Source: Thermoplasmata archaeon
Lineage (GTDB): Archaea; Thermoplasmatota; Thermoplasmata; UBA184
Direction of reading: 5' to 3'
Assembly (NCBI GenBank): GCA_030043505.1
Contig: JASHXN010000178.1
Span: 1 to 7,256, forward strand
DNA length: 7,256 nt
Below are positions 1 to 5,674 of this stretch, piece after piece. Position numbers and translations under genes: made by a program. The notes beneath the pieces are model-generated. The model did no database searches and was not told the DNA's origin. It saw nothing but the letters and a program-made list of their open reading frames with translations. The stretch's first letter is position 1. Each line of letters starts with the position of its first letter.

Positions 1-555
1 TCCCGTCCGACCCCGGAACAGCTCCGGGCGCTCCTCCGGCTCCGTCGCGGGTCCGTGCGGCTCCGGTCGCTCGCGGCGGGCCGCCTCGTTCGGATCCCGG
101 GCCCGACCGGCGCCGAGTACCGGGACGGCGTCGTCGCGGTGCTGACGGCGGGCACGAGCGACGTTCCGTTCGCGGAAGAGTCGGCCGCGCTGCTCGAAGG
201 GCTGGGCCTCCGCGTGCTGCGGGCGTACGATGTCGGCGTCGCCGGCCTCCACCGGCTCCAGCGGGCGCTCGCCCGGATCGCGGAGGAGGCTCCGGAGATC
301 TACCTCGTCTTCGCCGGCCGGGAGGGGGCGCTGCCCACCGTCGTGGCCGGCCTCGTGCACGCCCCGGTCGTCGGCGTTCCGACCTCCGTGGGGTACGGCC
401 GGGGCGGGCGCGGCGAAGCGGCGCTCAGCGCCATGCTCCAGTCGTGCGCCCCCCTCGCCGTCGTGAACATCGACGCGGCAGTACCCGCCGCGCTGTTCGC
501 CGCCCAGCGGTTCGCTCGTCCGCCGCGGGCGGGCCGGCGCGGCGAGCCGGCGTGA
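1..555 (+). CDS. larB: LarB, pyridinium-3,5-biscarboxylic acid mononucleotide synthase (5'-truncated by window edge)
   Basis: This is the C-terminal 184 residues of a LarB-family protein (usual length about 240-260). The frame is open to the left edge, so the start lies outside; the in-frame GTG at 55 falls inside the conserved region's lead-in and is not a likely start. LarB carboxylates the pyridinium ring of nicotinic acid adenine dinucleotide and releases AMP, the first step of nickel-pincer nucleotide cofactor synthesis for lactate racemase-type enzymes. Its domain is related to PurE (AIR carboxylase). Visible motifs, numbered from base 1, are TAGTSD (49-54), [10 protein letters not shown] (77-86), EGALP (108-112), PTSVGYG (127-133) and SCAP with the conserved Cys149, which corresponds to the cysteine known to attack the substrate ring. 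The segment after VVNID reads AAVPAA instead of the common NGFGA. No larC or larE is in view. Family assignment is firm; the physiological target enzyme is unknown. Confidence 0.9.
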   Translation, partial: SRPTPEQLRALLRLRRGSVRLRSLAAGRLVRIPGPTGAEYRDGVVAVLTAGTSDVPFAEESAALLEGLGLRVLRAYDVGVAGLHRLQRALARIAEEAPEIYLVFAGREGALPTVVAGLVHAPVVGVPTSVGYGRGGRGEAALSAMLQSCAPLAVVNIDAAVPAALFAAQRFARPPRAGRRGEPA

Positions 556-613
556 GCGTCCGCTTCTGGCTCGACCCGGGCGGAATTCGGGGCCCGGAGC
601 CGATTTCGAAGCC

Positions 614-619
614 CTTTTG
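614..619 (+). promoter_or_regulatory. TATA-like box (CTTTTG) for the coiled-coil gene
   Basis: The only T-rich run in the 88-base gap after larB lies 25-30 bases before the GTG at 644. It is preceded by CGAAGCC, which resembles an archaeal BRE. The spacing predicts transcription starting within a few bases of the start codon. The pyrF box sits at exactly the same distance from its GTG. This is inference from position and composition only. Confidence 0.4.
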
Positions 620-628
620 AGAGGCCGG

Positions 629-640
629 GGAGGTTGGAGG
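629..640 (+). promoter_or_regulatory. Shine-Dalgarno-like purine tract deciding the GTG start at 644
   Basis: The tract reads GGAGGTTGGAGG and holds two GGAGG cores, 10 and 3 bases upstream of the GTG at 644. It supports that GTG over the more upstream in-frame TTG at 617, which has no such tract and lies inside the TATA-like box. If transcription starts as close to the GTG as the box suggests, the tract may not be in the mRNA, so the two signals compete. Confidence 0.45.
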
Positions 641-643
641 TCC

Positions 644-1537
644 GTGTCCCCCCAGCCCCCCAACGGGCATCCGGCGAACGGGCACGGGCGCGACGACCGG
701 GACGAGTTGCGGGCGCTCGAGCAGCGCGCCGACGAGCTCCTGGCGCTCCGCCGGAGCCTGCTCGACCAGGCTCGCAAGCTCTCCGGAGAGCAGCGTTCGC
801 TGTACGACCGCCGTCACGGCTCCGAGGGGCAGGCGGAGGGGTTGCACCGGACGCACACGCAGTTGGGACGCAAGCTCGGCGAGCTGCGCGTCGCGCGCGA
901 CCAGGCCCGCGCCAAGGTCGAGGACGCGGTGATCCGACGGCGCGAACTCCTCCTGACGTTCGACCCGGCCGAGCGGGAGAAGCCGGAGAAGATCCGCAAG
1001 GAGATCGCGGAGCTGGAGCGCCGTCAGCAGACGACGACCCTCTCGATCGACGAGGAGAAGTCGCTCGTGGCCCTGCTGCGCCAGCGGACCGCGGACCTCC
1101 AGCAGGCGGAGGCCCGCGCCGGCGTCGTCGCCGACCATGCTCGCCTGCGCGAGGAGGCGGACGCGGCGGTCGCGGCGGCGCGCGCGGACGTCGACCGGCT
1201 CGGTCAGGAGATGGTCGCCGCCCAGGCGGAGCGGGACCGGACGATGGTCGATCTTCGGGACCAGTTGCAAGGCGCCGGCACCGTCGTCGCGGACCTGCGG
1301 GCGAAGGGAGCGGCCCGCGCGGAGGCGATGAAGGAGGTCGAGCGGGTCTCGCGGGAGCTCGAGGAGGTCAACGCGGCGGGCCGCGCCCTGCTCGCTCGAT
1401 TCCGCGAGCGGCGCGAGGAGTTCGCCCGGACGGCGCGGCAGAATCAGCTGCGCCGACGGCCCCAGGAGGAGGCGCTCGCCTCCATCGCCGAAGAGAACCT
1501 TACCCAGTTGCTCAAGCGCGGGAAGATCACGCTCTGA
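644..1537 (+). CDS. Archaeal coiled-coil protein, COG1340-like, function unknown
   Basis: This is a 297-residue protein, almost entirely predicted helix with Glu, Arg, Ala and Leu heptad patterns. A flexible Pro/Gly/Asn/His-rich head (about 1-17) precedes long coiled-coil segments (about 18-105 and 110-265). The central stretch LERRQQTTTLSIDEEKSLV (124-142) and the tail LLKRGKITL (289-297) match my recollection of the conserved central and terminal motifs of the archaeal COG1340 family; databases sometimes mislabel members as phosphoserine phosphatase or SMC-like. There is no signal peptide, membrane segment or nucleotide-binding motif, so it should be a cytosolic structural or adaptor protein. 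The GTG start is chosen from the purine tract and TATA-like box upstream; an in-frame TTG at 617 would add nine residues. The gene is separated by 88 bases from larB and ends 10 bases from the converging FKBP gene. Its role is unknown; family membership is moderately sure. Confidence 0.75.
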   Translation: MSPQPPNGHPANGHGRDDRDELRALEQRADELLALRRSLLDQARKLSGEQRSLYDRRHGSEGQAEGLHRTHTQLGRKLGELRVARDQARAKVEDAVIRRRELLLTFDPAEREKPEKIRKEIAELERRQQTTTLSIDEEKSLVALLRQRTADLQQAEARAGVVADHARLREEADAAVAAARADVDRLGQEMVAAQAERDRTMVDLRDQLQGAGTVVADLRAKGAARAEAMKEVERVSRELEEVNAAGRALLARFRERREEFARTARQNQLRRRPQEEALASIAEENLTQLLKRGKITL

Positions 1538-1547
1538 GCGTCCCCGC

Positions 1548-2468
1548 TTACGGCGGGTAGATCGCCGCGACCGTGACGACGAACGTCAGCGCCTGGCCGA
1601 CGACCTGGCTGTTGTAGTTCTCCACGAACGTCCCCGCGCTCAGGTCGACGCTCCAGACGATGAACTGCGTCGTCGAGCAGACGGTCTGGTTCGTGATCTT
1701 GCCCAGGACGTTGCCGGGACTGTTGGGGGTCAGCTCGCTCTTGAGCGTGATCTTGGAGGAGGTCAGGTTCTGGACCAGGATCTTCCATCCGTACGGCGAG
1801 ACGGTCTCGCCGACGTACGGCTGGCGGGCGACGACGACGTTCGTCGTGTTCGCGCTCACGACCGTGTCGTTCCAGCCGTAGATCGGGTCGCTGAAGCGCA
1901 CCCCCGCCGCGGCGGTGACCCCGGAGTACGCCTTCGAGAAGGCGCTGGGGATGTACGAGACGGTCGTCGGGATCGTCTGGACGAGCGGCGCCGTCACCAG
2001 GCAGCTCTGGTTGAGGGCGCCGTACCCCTCGCTCGCCGGGAACGTCGTCGAGCGGGTGACGTTCACCGCGAGGCCCAGCAGGCCCTTCCAGAAGCCCGTG
2101 ACGACCGAGGAGTACGTCACGCCGTTCAGGCTGTAGCCGTCCTTCGGCGTGGACGGACCGACGTGGACCGGCAGCGGCGTGTAGCCGGTCTTGTTCCGCG
2201 GCGTGTACTCGAGCGCCTTCGGGTACGTCGCGTTGTTCTCCGCGACCGCCTTGATCGACGTGTCGAAGATCTTTCCGATCTGCGGACCGCTCGCGAAGTA
2301 GCCGATGTAGTTCACCGTCACGTTGTCGCCGACGACGACCGTGAGCGGGCTCGGGGGCGGTTGGGGATGGTTGTGCTCGTACAGCAGGCCGAAGCCGACG
2401 CCGCCGACGACGAGGACGACGACGATGAGGAGGGCGAAGAGCACGAGCGAGGGGGATTTGGCGGCCAT
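1548..2468 (-). CDS. Membrane-anchored extracytoplasmic FKBP-type peptidyl-prolyl cis-trans isomerase
   Basis: This 306-residue protein should catalyse proline cis-trans isomerisation, or act as a folding chaperone, on the outer face of the membrane. Residues 7-30 form one hydrophobic helix without lipobox, best read as an uncleaved N-terminal anchor, followed by a Pro-rich linker (35-41). The FKBP core begins with VGDNVTVNYIGYF (46-58) and IFDTS (67-71, Asp69 equivalent to the active-site Asp). It continues with GFWKGLLGL (125-133) and FPASEGYG (143-150, Tyr149 in the substrate pocket), and closes with GQALTFVVTVAAI (291-303). Between about 155 and 285 lies a large insert in the flap, as in SlyD-like and archaeal long FKBPs. 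Nine N-X-S/T sequons and two cysteines (156, 264) lie after the anchor, fitting a glycosylated surface protein. The ATG is the only plausible start; an in-frame stop lies shortly upstream. No Shine-Dalgarno is evident. Base composition is visibly less GC-rich than the neighbours, consistent with its Asn, Thr and Tyr content. Confidence 0.88.
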   Translation of the reverse strand: MAAKSPSLVLFALLIVVVLVVGGVGFGLLYEHNHPQPPPSPLTVVVGDNVTVNYIGYFASGPQIGKIFDTSIKAVAENNATYPKALEYTPRNKTGYTPLPVHVGPSTPKDGYSLNGVTYSSVVTGFWKGLLGLAVNVTRSTTFPASEGYGALNQSCLVTAPLVQTIPTTVSYIPSAFSKAYSGVTAAAGVRFSDPIYGWNDTVVSANTTNVVVARQPYVGETVSPYGWKILVQNLTSSKITLKSELTPNSPGNVLGKITNQTVCSTTQFIVWSVDLSAGTFVENYNSQVVGQALTFVVTVAAIYPP

Positions 2469-2515
2469 GCGTTCAGCTACGGAAGGAGATGGGGGTCAGC
2501 CGGTCGCTGGTCTCG

Positions 2516-2545
2516 TCACGGATCGGAGAGACAGGTGTTCCTCAT
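2516..2545 (-). other. Possible leaderless 9-codon upstream ORF in the FKBP leader
   Basis: An ATG followed by eight codons and TGA encodes MRNTCLSDP. The ATG lies 27-34 bases downstream of the TATATAT box, the same distance at which other genes in this window start, so it could be translated from the 5' end of the transcript. It ends 47 bases before the FKBP ATG and is in another frame. There is no conservation evidence, and it may be chance. Confidence 0.15.
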
Positions 2546-2571
2546 TCCCCCGCCGCCCGAGCCGGGGGGCC

Positions 2572-2579
2572 ATATATAA
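2572..2579 (-). promoter_or_regulatory. TATA box (TTATATAT) ahead of the FKBP gene
   Basis: This 8-base all-A/T run, in an otherwise extremely GC-rich 142-base gap, is the clearest TATA box of the window. On the minus strand it reads TTATATAT and is followed by GG. Transcription would start near 2550, giving an FKBP leader of roughly 80 bases, unlike the very short leaders inferred for the other genes. The core is nearly palindromic, but no gene lies downstream on the plus strand, so minus-strand use is preferred. It lies just past the stop of the rpa operon and would free the FKBP gene from read-through. Confidence 0.6.
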
Positions 2580-2610
2580 CCTGCCGAACCGCGGCGCGCC
2601 CCGGGGGCCG

Positions 2611-3522
2611 TCACGCCCGGCGGAGCTTGCCGACGATCGGCTCCTCGAGCACGCCCCCCTCCTCGAGCCGTCCGAGAAGGACCTCGGCCCGCTCGGGGGC
2701 GATCCCCCGTTCCGCGAGCCGTCGGAGGACCTCGCGCACGTCCGCGTAGCCGTCCTCCGAACGAACGGCGCCGGCGTCGACCAGGTCGAGGAACGCCGCG
2801 GCGTCGGCGGCCTGGGCCGCATCGAGCGGGGCCAGCGCGACGGGCGGGGGATCCACGGTCCGGCGGACCGTCGCCGGCAGCTCGGTCGGGACGTCGGCGA
2901 GGCCGCCGCGCACGCGGACGACCGCGCGGCCGAGCTCGGAGCGGACGGCGGTGCGGTCGGCGTCCGGGTACCGCCGGATCGCCTCCCGGGCCGCCGCGAT
3001 CCACGGGGTCGGGTACCCTTCGCGGCGGAGCGCCGCGTCGGCGACCGCCGGTTCGTGCCGGAGGCGGTCGATCAGATCCAGGCGGTCCAAGGTCTGCCGG
3101 ACCGCGTCGGCGAGCGCCGCCCGCTCCTCCGCTTCCGGGACCGAGCGGACCGCCTCGGCGCGGAGCGAAACGACGGCGCTGCCGTCCCGGCCCCGGAACA
3201 GGTGGACCTTCCCGAGCACCAGCGCGGGTCGATCCGGCACGGCCGCCCGCAGCTGGGCCATCGCCCGGGGCTGGAACGATCCCGCCGTGACGCGGAGCTC
3301 GCCGAGCGGGTCCGTCACGCGGGCCCGCCAGAACGACGACGGCTCGTCGCGCCCGATCGGTTCCGGTGCCGAGAGCGTTCCGGCGACCAGGACGCGGTTC
3401 ATGCGGGCGCCGAGCGGACTGATCAGGTACGACGCCGCGCGCTCGCCGGTTCCGCGTTCCTCCTCGGTCGACAGCTCGAGCTCGCGCGAGAGGACCCGCC
3501 AGGCGAGCTCGCGACGGCTCAT
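2611..3522 (-). CDS. RPA-associated protein (COG3390-type), RPA32-like partner of RPA
   Basis: This 303-residue protein is probably the second subunit of an archaeal replication protein A complex, which binds single-stranded DNA in replication and repair. The N-terminal block (1-45) with RELAWRVLSREL, GERAASYLISPLGAR and MNRVLVAGTL resembles my recollection of the family opening in haloarchaea and other Euryarchaeota. Residues about 40-125 form an OB fold. A charged helical region (about 130-215) leads to a C-terminal segment (about 235-303) shaped like a winged helix and ending in LLGRLEEGGVLEEPIVGKLRRA-type sequence, as in RPA32-like proteins that recruit partners. The start ATG overlaps the stop of the upstream rpa gene (ATGA, 4 bases), so translation is probably coupled; only a weak GAGG precedes it. 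In haloarchaea such gene pairs encode proteins reported to act together. No third operon gene such as a phosphoesterase follows; the next gene is FKBP with its own TATA box. Confidence 0.88.
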   Translation of the reverse strand: MSRRELAWRVLSRELELSTEEERGTGERAASYLISPLGARMNRVLVAGTLSAPEPIGRDEPSSFWRARVTDPLGELRVTAGSFQPRAMAQLRAAVPDRPALVLGKVHLFRGRDGSAVVSLRAEAVRSVPEAEERAALADAVRQTLDRLDLIDRLRHEPAVADAALRREGYPTPWIAAAREAIRRYPDADRTAVRSELGRAVVRVRGGLADVPTELPATVRRTVDPPPVALAPLDAAQAADAAAFLDLVDAGAVRSEDGYADVREVLRRLAERGIAPERAEVLLGRLEEGGVLEEPIVGKLRRA

Positions 3523-4688
3523 CCTCGCGCTCCGTTCAGCCGGGCGGCCAGCTCGCTCGCCGCGGCGTCCAGGTCGACCTCGGCGGCCTCGACGGTCTCG
3601 GGCACGACCGTGACCCCGAAGTCGTCGCAGCTGGCCACGCCGCGAACGGTGAGCCGACGGCCGAGGAGCGCTTCCGCGAGCTCCTCCTCGAGGACGGACG
3701 GATCCGGAACGTCCCGCAAGCGGGTCTGCACTTCCCCGAGCGTTCGGCCCCACAGCCGCTCGGTCCCCGGTCGGTCGAGCGCGACGGTGGCGGCGCCCGT
3801 TCCGTCGTCCAGCACGAGCCGGGCACGGAGGTCCGCGAACCCGTGGACCTGGCCGTGGACGCGGCAGATCCCGCTCGTAGTCACCCGACGGCACTCCGGG
3901 CAACGGTAGACGAGGCCGCTCGGAGGGACGAGGCCGACGACCAGCCCCTCGATCGCCGCGACCTCGTCGCCGCCGTCGTCCTCGAGTTCGGCGATCGACC
4001 GGGGCGGTCGCCGCAGCCACTCGGCCGGCTCCGGCAGGTCGGCCGCTTCGAGCCGGCCGACGACCGAGCCTTCGTCGAGCACCAGCTGGCGTCGACCCCG
4101 GAACGCCCGCACGCTCGCCCCCGTGATCCGGACCGCCTGCCCGGCGGCCAGCCCGAAGTCGCTCCACGCGCTGAACGCGACGGCGCCCGTGCGGTCCGCG
4201 AGCAGGCCCTCGTGCACGACCCGCCGCTCCTCGCCGACGCTCACCGACTTGGCGCGGTCGGAGAGCACCCGAACGTCCAAGCGAAACCCTTCGTCGTCCT
4301 CCGCGAGCTCGGCGACCGACCGCGCGGGGAGCTGGCCGGGGTCGAGCCGGGGGAGCTCCGCCGGACCGGCCGGGCCGATCCGGGTCTTCCACGTGAACAC
4401 GAGCTCCGGACGACCCCGGAACTCTCGCACCTCCGCGCCGACGGCGCGCAGGATCGTCCCCCGCTCGATCTCGTCCCGGGGTGGGTCCCACCAGGTGAAG
4501 CGGACCGAGGCGGTCCCGTCGCTCAACCGTCCGGAGAGGAGCGGCCGCCGTCCTCCGTCGGAGCGGCGCACGACCTCCCGGCGCTGGACGCTGAGCACCT
4601 TCCCGACGACGTGCACTTTCGGCGGGAAGCCGCCGAGCTCGCGCAGGCGCAGTTCGGGAAGCTCCTGCGGTTCGGTCTCCTCGGCCAT
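3519..4688 (-). CDS. rpa: Archaeal replication protein A, three OB folds plus zinc finger
   Basis: This 389-residue single-stranded-DNA-binding protein protects and organises ssDNA during replication, recombination and repair. Three OB-fold units are visible: about 22-102 (KVHVVGKVLSV, then GRLSDGTASVRFTWWD, then GAEVREFRGRPELVF), about 135-210 (EGLLADRTGAVAFSAW, VRAFRGRRQLVL) and about 242-370 (AAIEGLVVGL, ARLVLDDGTGAATVAL). The third contains a zinc-finger signature of Cys263, Cys266, Cys275 and His278 (CPEC, eight residues, CRVH), as in archaeal and eukaryotic large RPA subunits. The repeated phrase of V-R-x-F-R-G-R in OB1 and OB2 suggests internal duplication. The ATG has no Shine-Dalgarno but lies 28-33 bases after a CTTTAA box, so the message is probably leaderless. 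It is the first gene of a two-gene operon with the RPA-associated protein and is divergent from pyrF. Assignment is firm; whether it works alone or as a heteromer is inferred from the operon. Confidence 0.9.
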   Translation of the reverse strand: MAEETEPQELPELRLRELGGFPPKVHVVGKVLSVQRREVVRRSDGGRRPLLSGRLSDGTASVRFTWWDPPRDEIERGTILRAVGAEVREFRGRPELVFTWKTRIGPAGPAELPRLDPGQLPARSVAELAEDDEGFRLDVRVLSDRAKSVSVGEERRVVHEGLLADRTGAVAFSAWSDFGLAAGQAVRITGASVRAFRGRRQLVLDEGSVVGRLEAADLPEPAEWLRRPPRSIAELEDDGGDEVAAIEGLVVGLVPPSGLVYRCPECRRVTTSGICRVHGQVHGFADLRARLVLDDGTGAATVALDRPGTERLWGRTLGEVQTRLRDVPDPSVLEEELAEALLGRRLTVRGVASCDDFGVTVVPETVEAAEVDLDAAASELAARLNGARG

Positions 4689-4715
4689 CGCGCGGCCGAA
4701 CCAGCCGCCTCCGCG

Positions 4716-4721
4716 TTAAAG
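4716..4721 (-). promoter_or_regulatory. TATA-like box (CTTTAA) of the rpa operon, predicts leaderless mRNA
   Basis: On the minus strand CTTTAA lies 28-33 bases before the rpa ATG and is the most A/T-rich hexamer in that half of the divergent gap. Archaeal TATA boxes sit about 25-30 bases upstream of the transcription start, so transcription should begin at or just before the ATG. A GGAGG further upstream of the ATG (17 bases away) is too distant to act as a ribosome binding site. Confidence 0.5.
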
Positions 4722-4798
4722 CGGTCGTCGGCCCGCCGGGCGGTGAACGCGGTTCCGCGGCGCCGGGACCGGGGAGAACCGCCGAAGCCACGGCAACG

Positions 4799-4804
4799 CT
4801 TTTT
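4799..4804 (+). promoter_or_regulatory. TATA-like box (CTTTTT) of pyrF
   Basis: The T-run lies 25-30 bases before the pyrF GTG, in a gap otherwise composed mostly of G and C. It matches in sequence and distance the box before the coiled-coil gene. It implies a leader of only a few bases. Confidence 0.45.
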
Positions 4805-4819
4805 CCCCCGCAAGCTCCC

Positions 4820-4824
4820 GGAGG
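4820..4824 (+). promoter_or_regulatory. Shine-Dalgarno-like GGAGG before pyrF GTG
   Basis: GGAGG ends four bases before the GTG start. It supports this GTG as the pyrF start, with the protein beginning MPTKFSQRL, a normal opening for the family. The short spacing and the close TATA-like box leave open whether it is within the mRNA. Confidence 0.45.
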
Positions 4825-4828
4825 GGCC

Positions 4829-5674
4829 GTGCCCACCAAATTCTCGCAGCGGCTCGACCAGGTGCTGCGGGTCCGTCGCTCGCTGTTGTGCGTGGGCCTC
4901 GATCCCGACCCGGCGCAGATGCCGAAGCCGCTCCGCCGGCTGACGCCGACCGTGCAGCTCGAGCGGTTCCTGCGCGGGATCGTCGGGGGGACGTACCCTC
5001 ACGCCGCCGCCTACAAGATGCAGCTCGGCGCCTACCTGCAGTACGGGCCCGAAGGGTTCCGGGCGCTCGCCCGGTGGACGCGGCAGATCGGGCCGACGCG
5101 GATCCGTATCCTCGACCTGAAGGCGAACGACATCCCGAACACGATGCGGATGGTGCGGGACGGGGCGTTCCGGTCGTTCGGGTTCGACGCCGTCACGATC
5201 ACCCCGTGGAACGGCTGGGAGACGCTCGAGCCGTTCTTCGACGACCCGGCGCACGGGGTGTTCGTCGTCGCCCACTCCTCCAACCCCGGCTCGGGGGACT
5301 TCCAGGAGATCCCCACGCCGCGCGGTCCGCTCTGGCACGCGGTCGTCGGCGAGGTGCGACGGCTCGCGCATACCCACGGCAACGCGGGCGTGGTCCTCGG
5401 GGCCACGTTCTCCGAGGCGCTCCGGACCGCCCGGGCGACGCTCGGCAACGGCGTCCCGATCCTCGTTCCCGGCATCGGGGCGCAGGGCGGCTCCCTCGCG
5501 ACGACGGTCCGCGAAGGCGTCGACTCCCACGGGCGTGCCCTCCTCGTCAACGCGTCGCGCAGCATCCTCTACGCCTCCCCGGACGCCGACTGGCGACGCG
5601 CGGCGGCGCGCGAAGCCGAGCGGACGAACGTCCAGATCAACCAGCTGCGCGCAGGCCTTCGTACAGCCGGATGA
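4829..5674 (+). CDS. pyrF: Orotidine 5'-phosphate decarboxylase, long (type 2-like) form
   Basis: This 281-residue cytosolic TIM-barrel enzyme decarboxylates OMP to UMP, the last step of de novo pyrimidine synthesis. Visible signatures are CVGLDPD (21-27, Asp25 contacts the ribose), Lys63 in YKMQLGAYLQYG, the catalytic D-x-K-x-x-D as Asp96, Lys98 and Asp101 in LDLKANDIPNT, and the loop SSNPGSGDFQEI (150-161). The phosphate-binding PGIGAQGG (214-221, Gln219) and SRSILYAS (243-250, Arg244) complete the site. All members of the Lys-Asp-Lys-Asp charge network are present. Length, the SNPGSGDFQ loop and PGIGAQGG point to the long type 2 form, while DLKxxDIPNT looks like the short type 1 form. The GTG start is supported by GGAGG and a TATA-like box upstream. 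The gene is divergent from rpa, and its last 38 bases are antisense to the end of the glycosyltransferase gene. No other pyrimidine gene is visible. Confidence 0.93.
   Translation: MPTKFSQRLDQVLRVRRSLLCVGLDPDPAQMPKPLRRLTPTVQLERFLRGIVGGTYPHAAAYKMQLGAYLQYGPEGFRALARWTRQIGPTRIRILDLKANDIPNTMRMVRDGAFRSFGFDAVTITPWNGWETLEPFFDDPAHGVFVVAHSSNPGSGDFQEIPTPRGPLWHAVVGEVRRLAHTHGNAGVVLGATFSEALRTARATLGNGVPILVPGIGAQGGSLATTVREGVDSHGRALLVNASRSILYASPDADWRRAAAREAERTNVQINQLRAGLRTAG

Noticed and set aside
617..643. TTG start extending the coiled-coil protein by nine residues
   Set aside because: The TTG lies within the T-rich promoter-like box and has no ribosome binding site; the GTG at 644 has GGAGG tracts directly upstream.
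2581..2611. G/C palindromes after the rpa operon as an intrinsic terminator
   Set aside because: The GCCCCCGGGGC and GGCGCGCC palindromes leave almost no loop and are not followed by a T-run on the minus strand, so a terminator cannot be supported.
2323..3909. A 528-codon plus-strand reading frame opposite the rpa operon
   Set aside because: Arg/Pro/Ser-rich translation without recognisable motifs; a GC-driven shadow of the minus-strand genes.
2611..4839. A continuous 742-codon minus-strand reading frame
   Set aside because: Only its end is the RPA-associated protein. Its upstream two thirds is low-complexity Arg/Gly/Pro/Ala sequence in another frame antiparallel to nothing functional and overlapping rpa, whose own frame has clear OB folds and a zinc finger.
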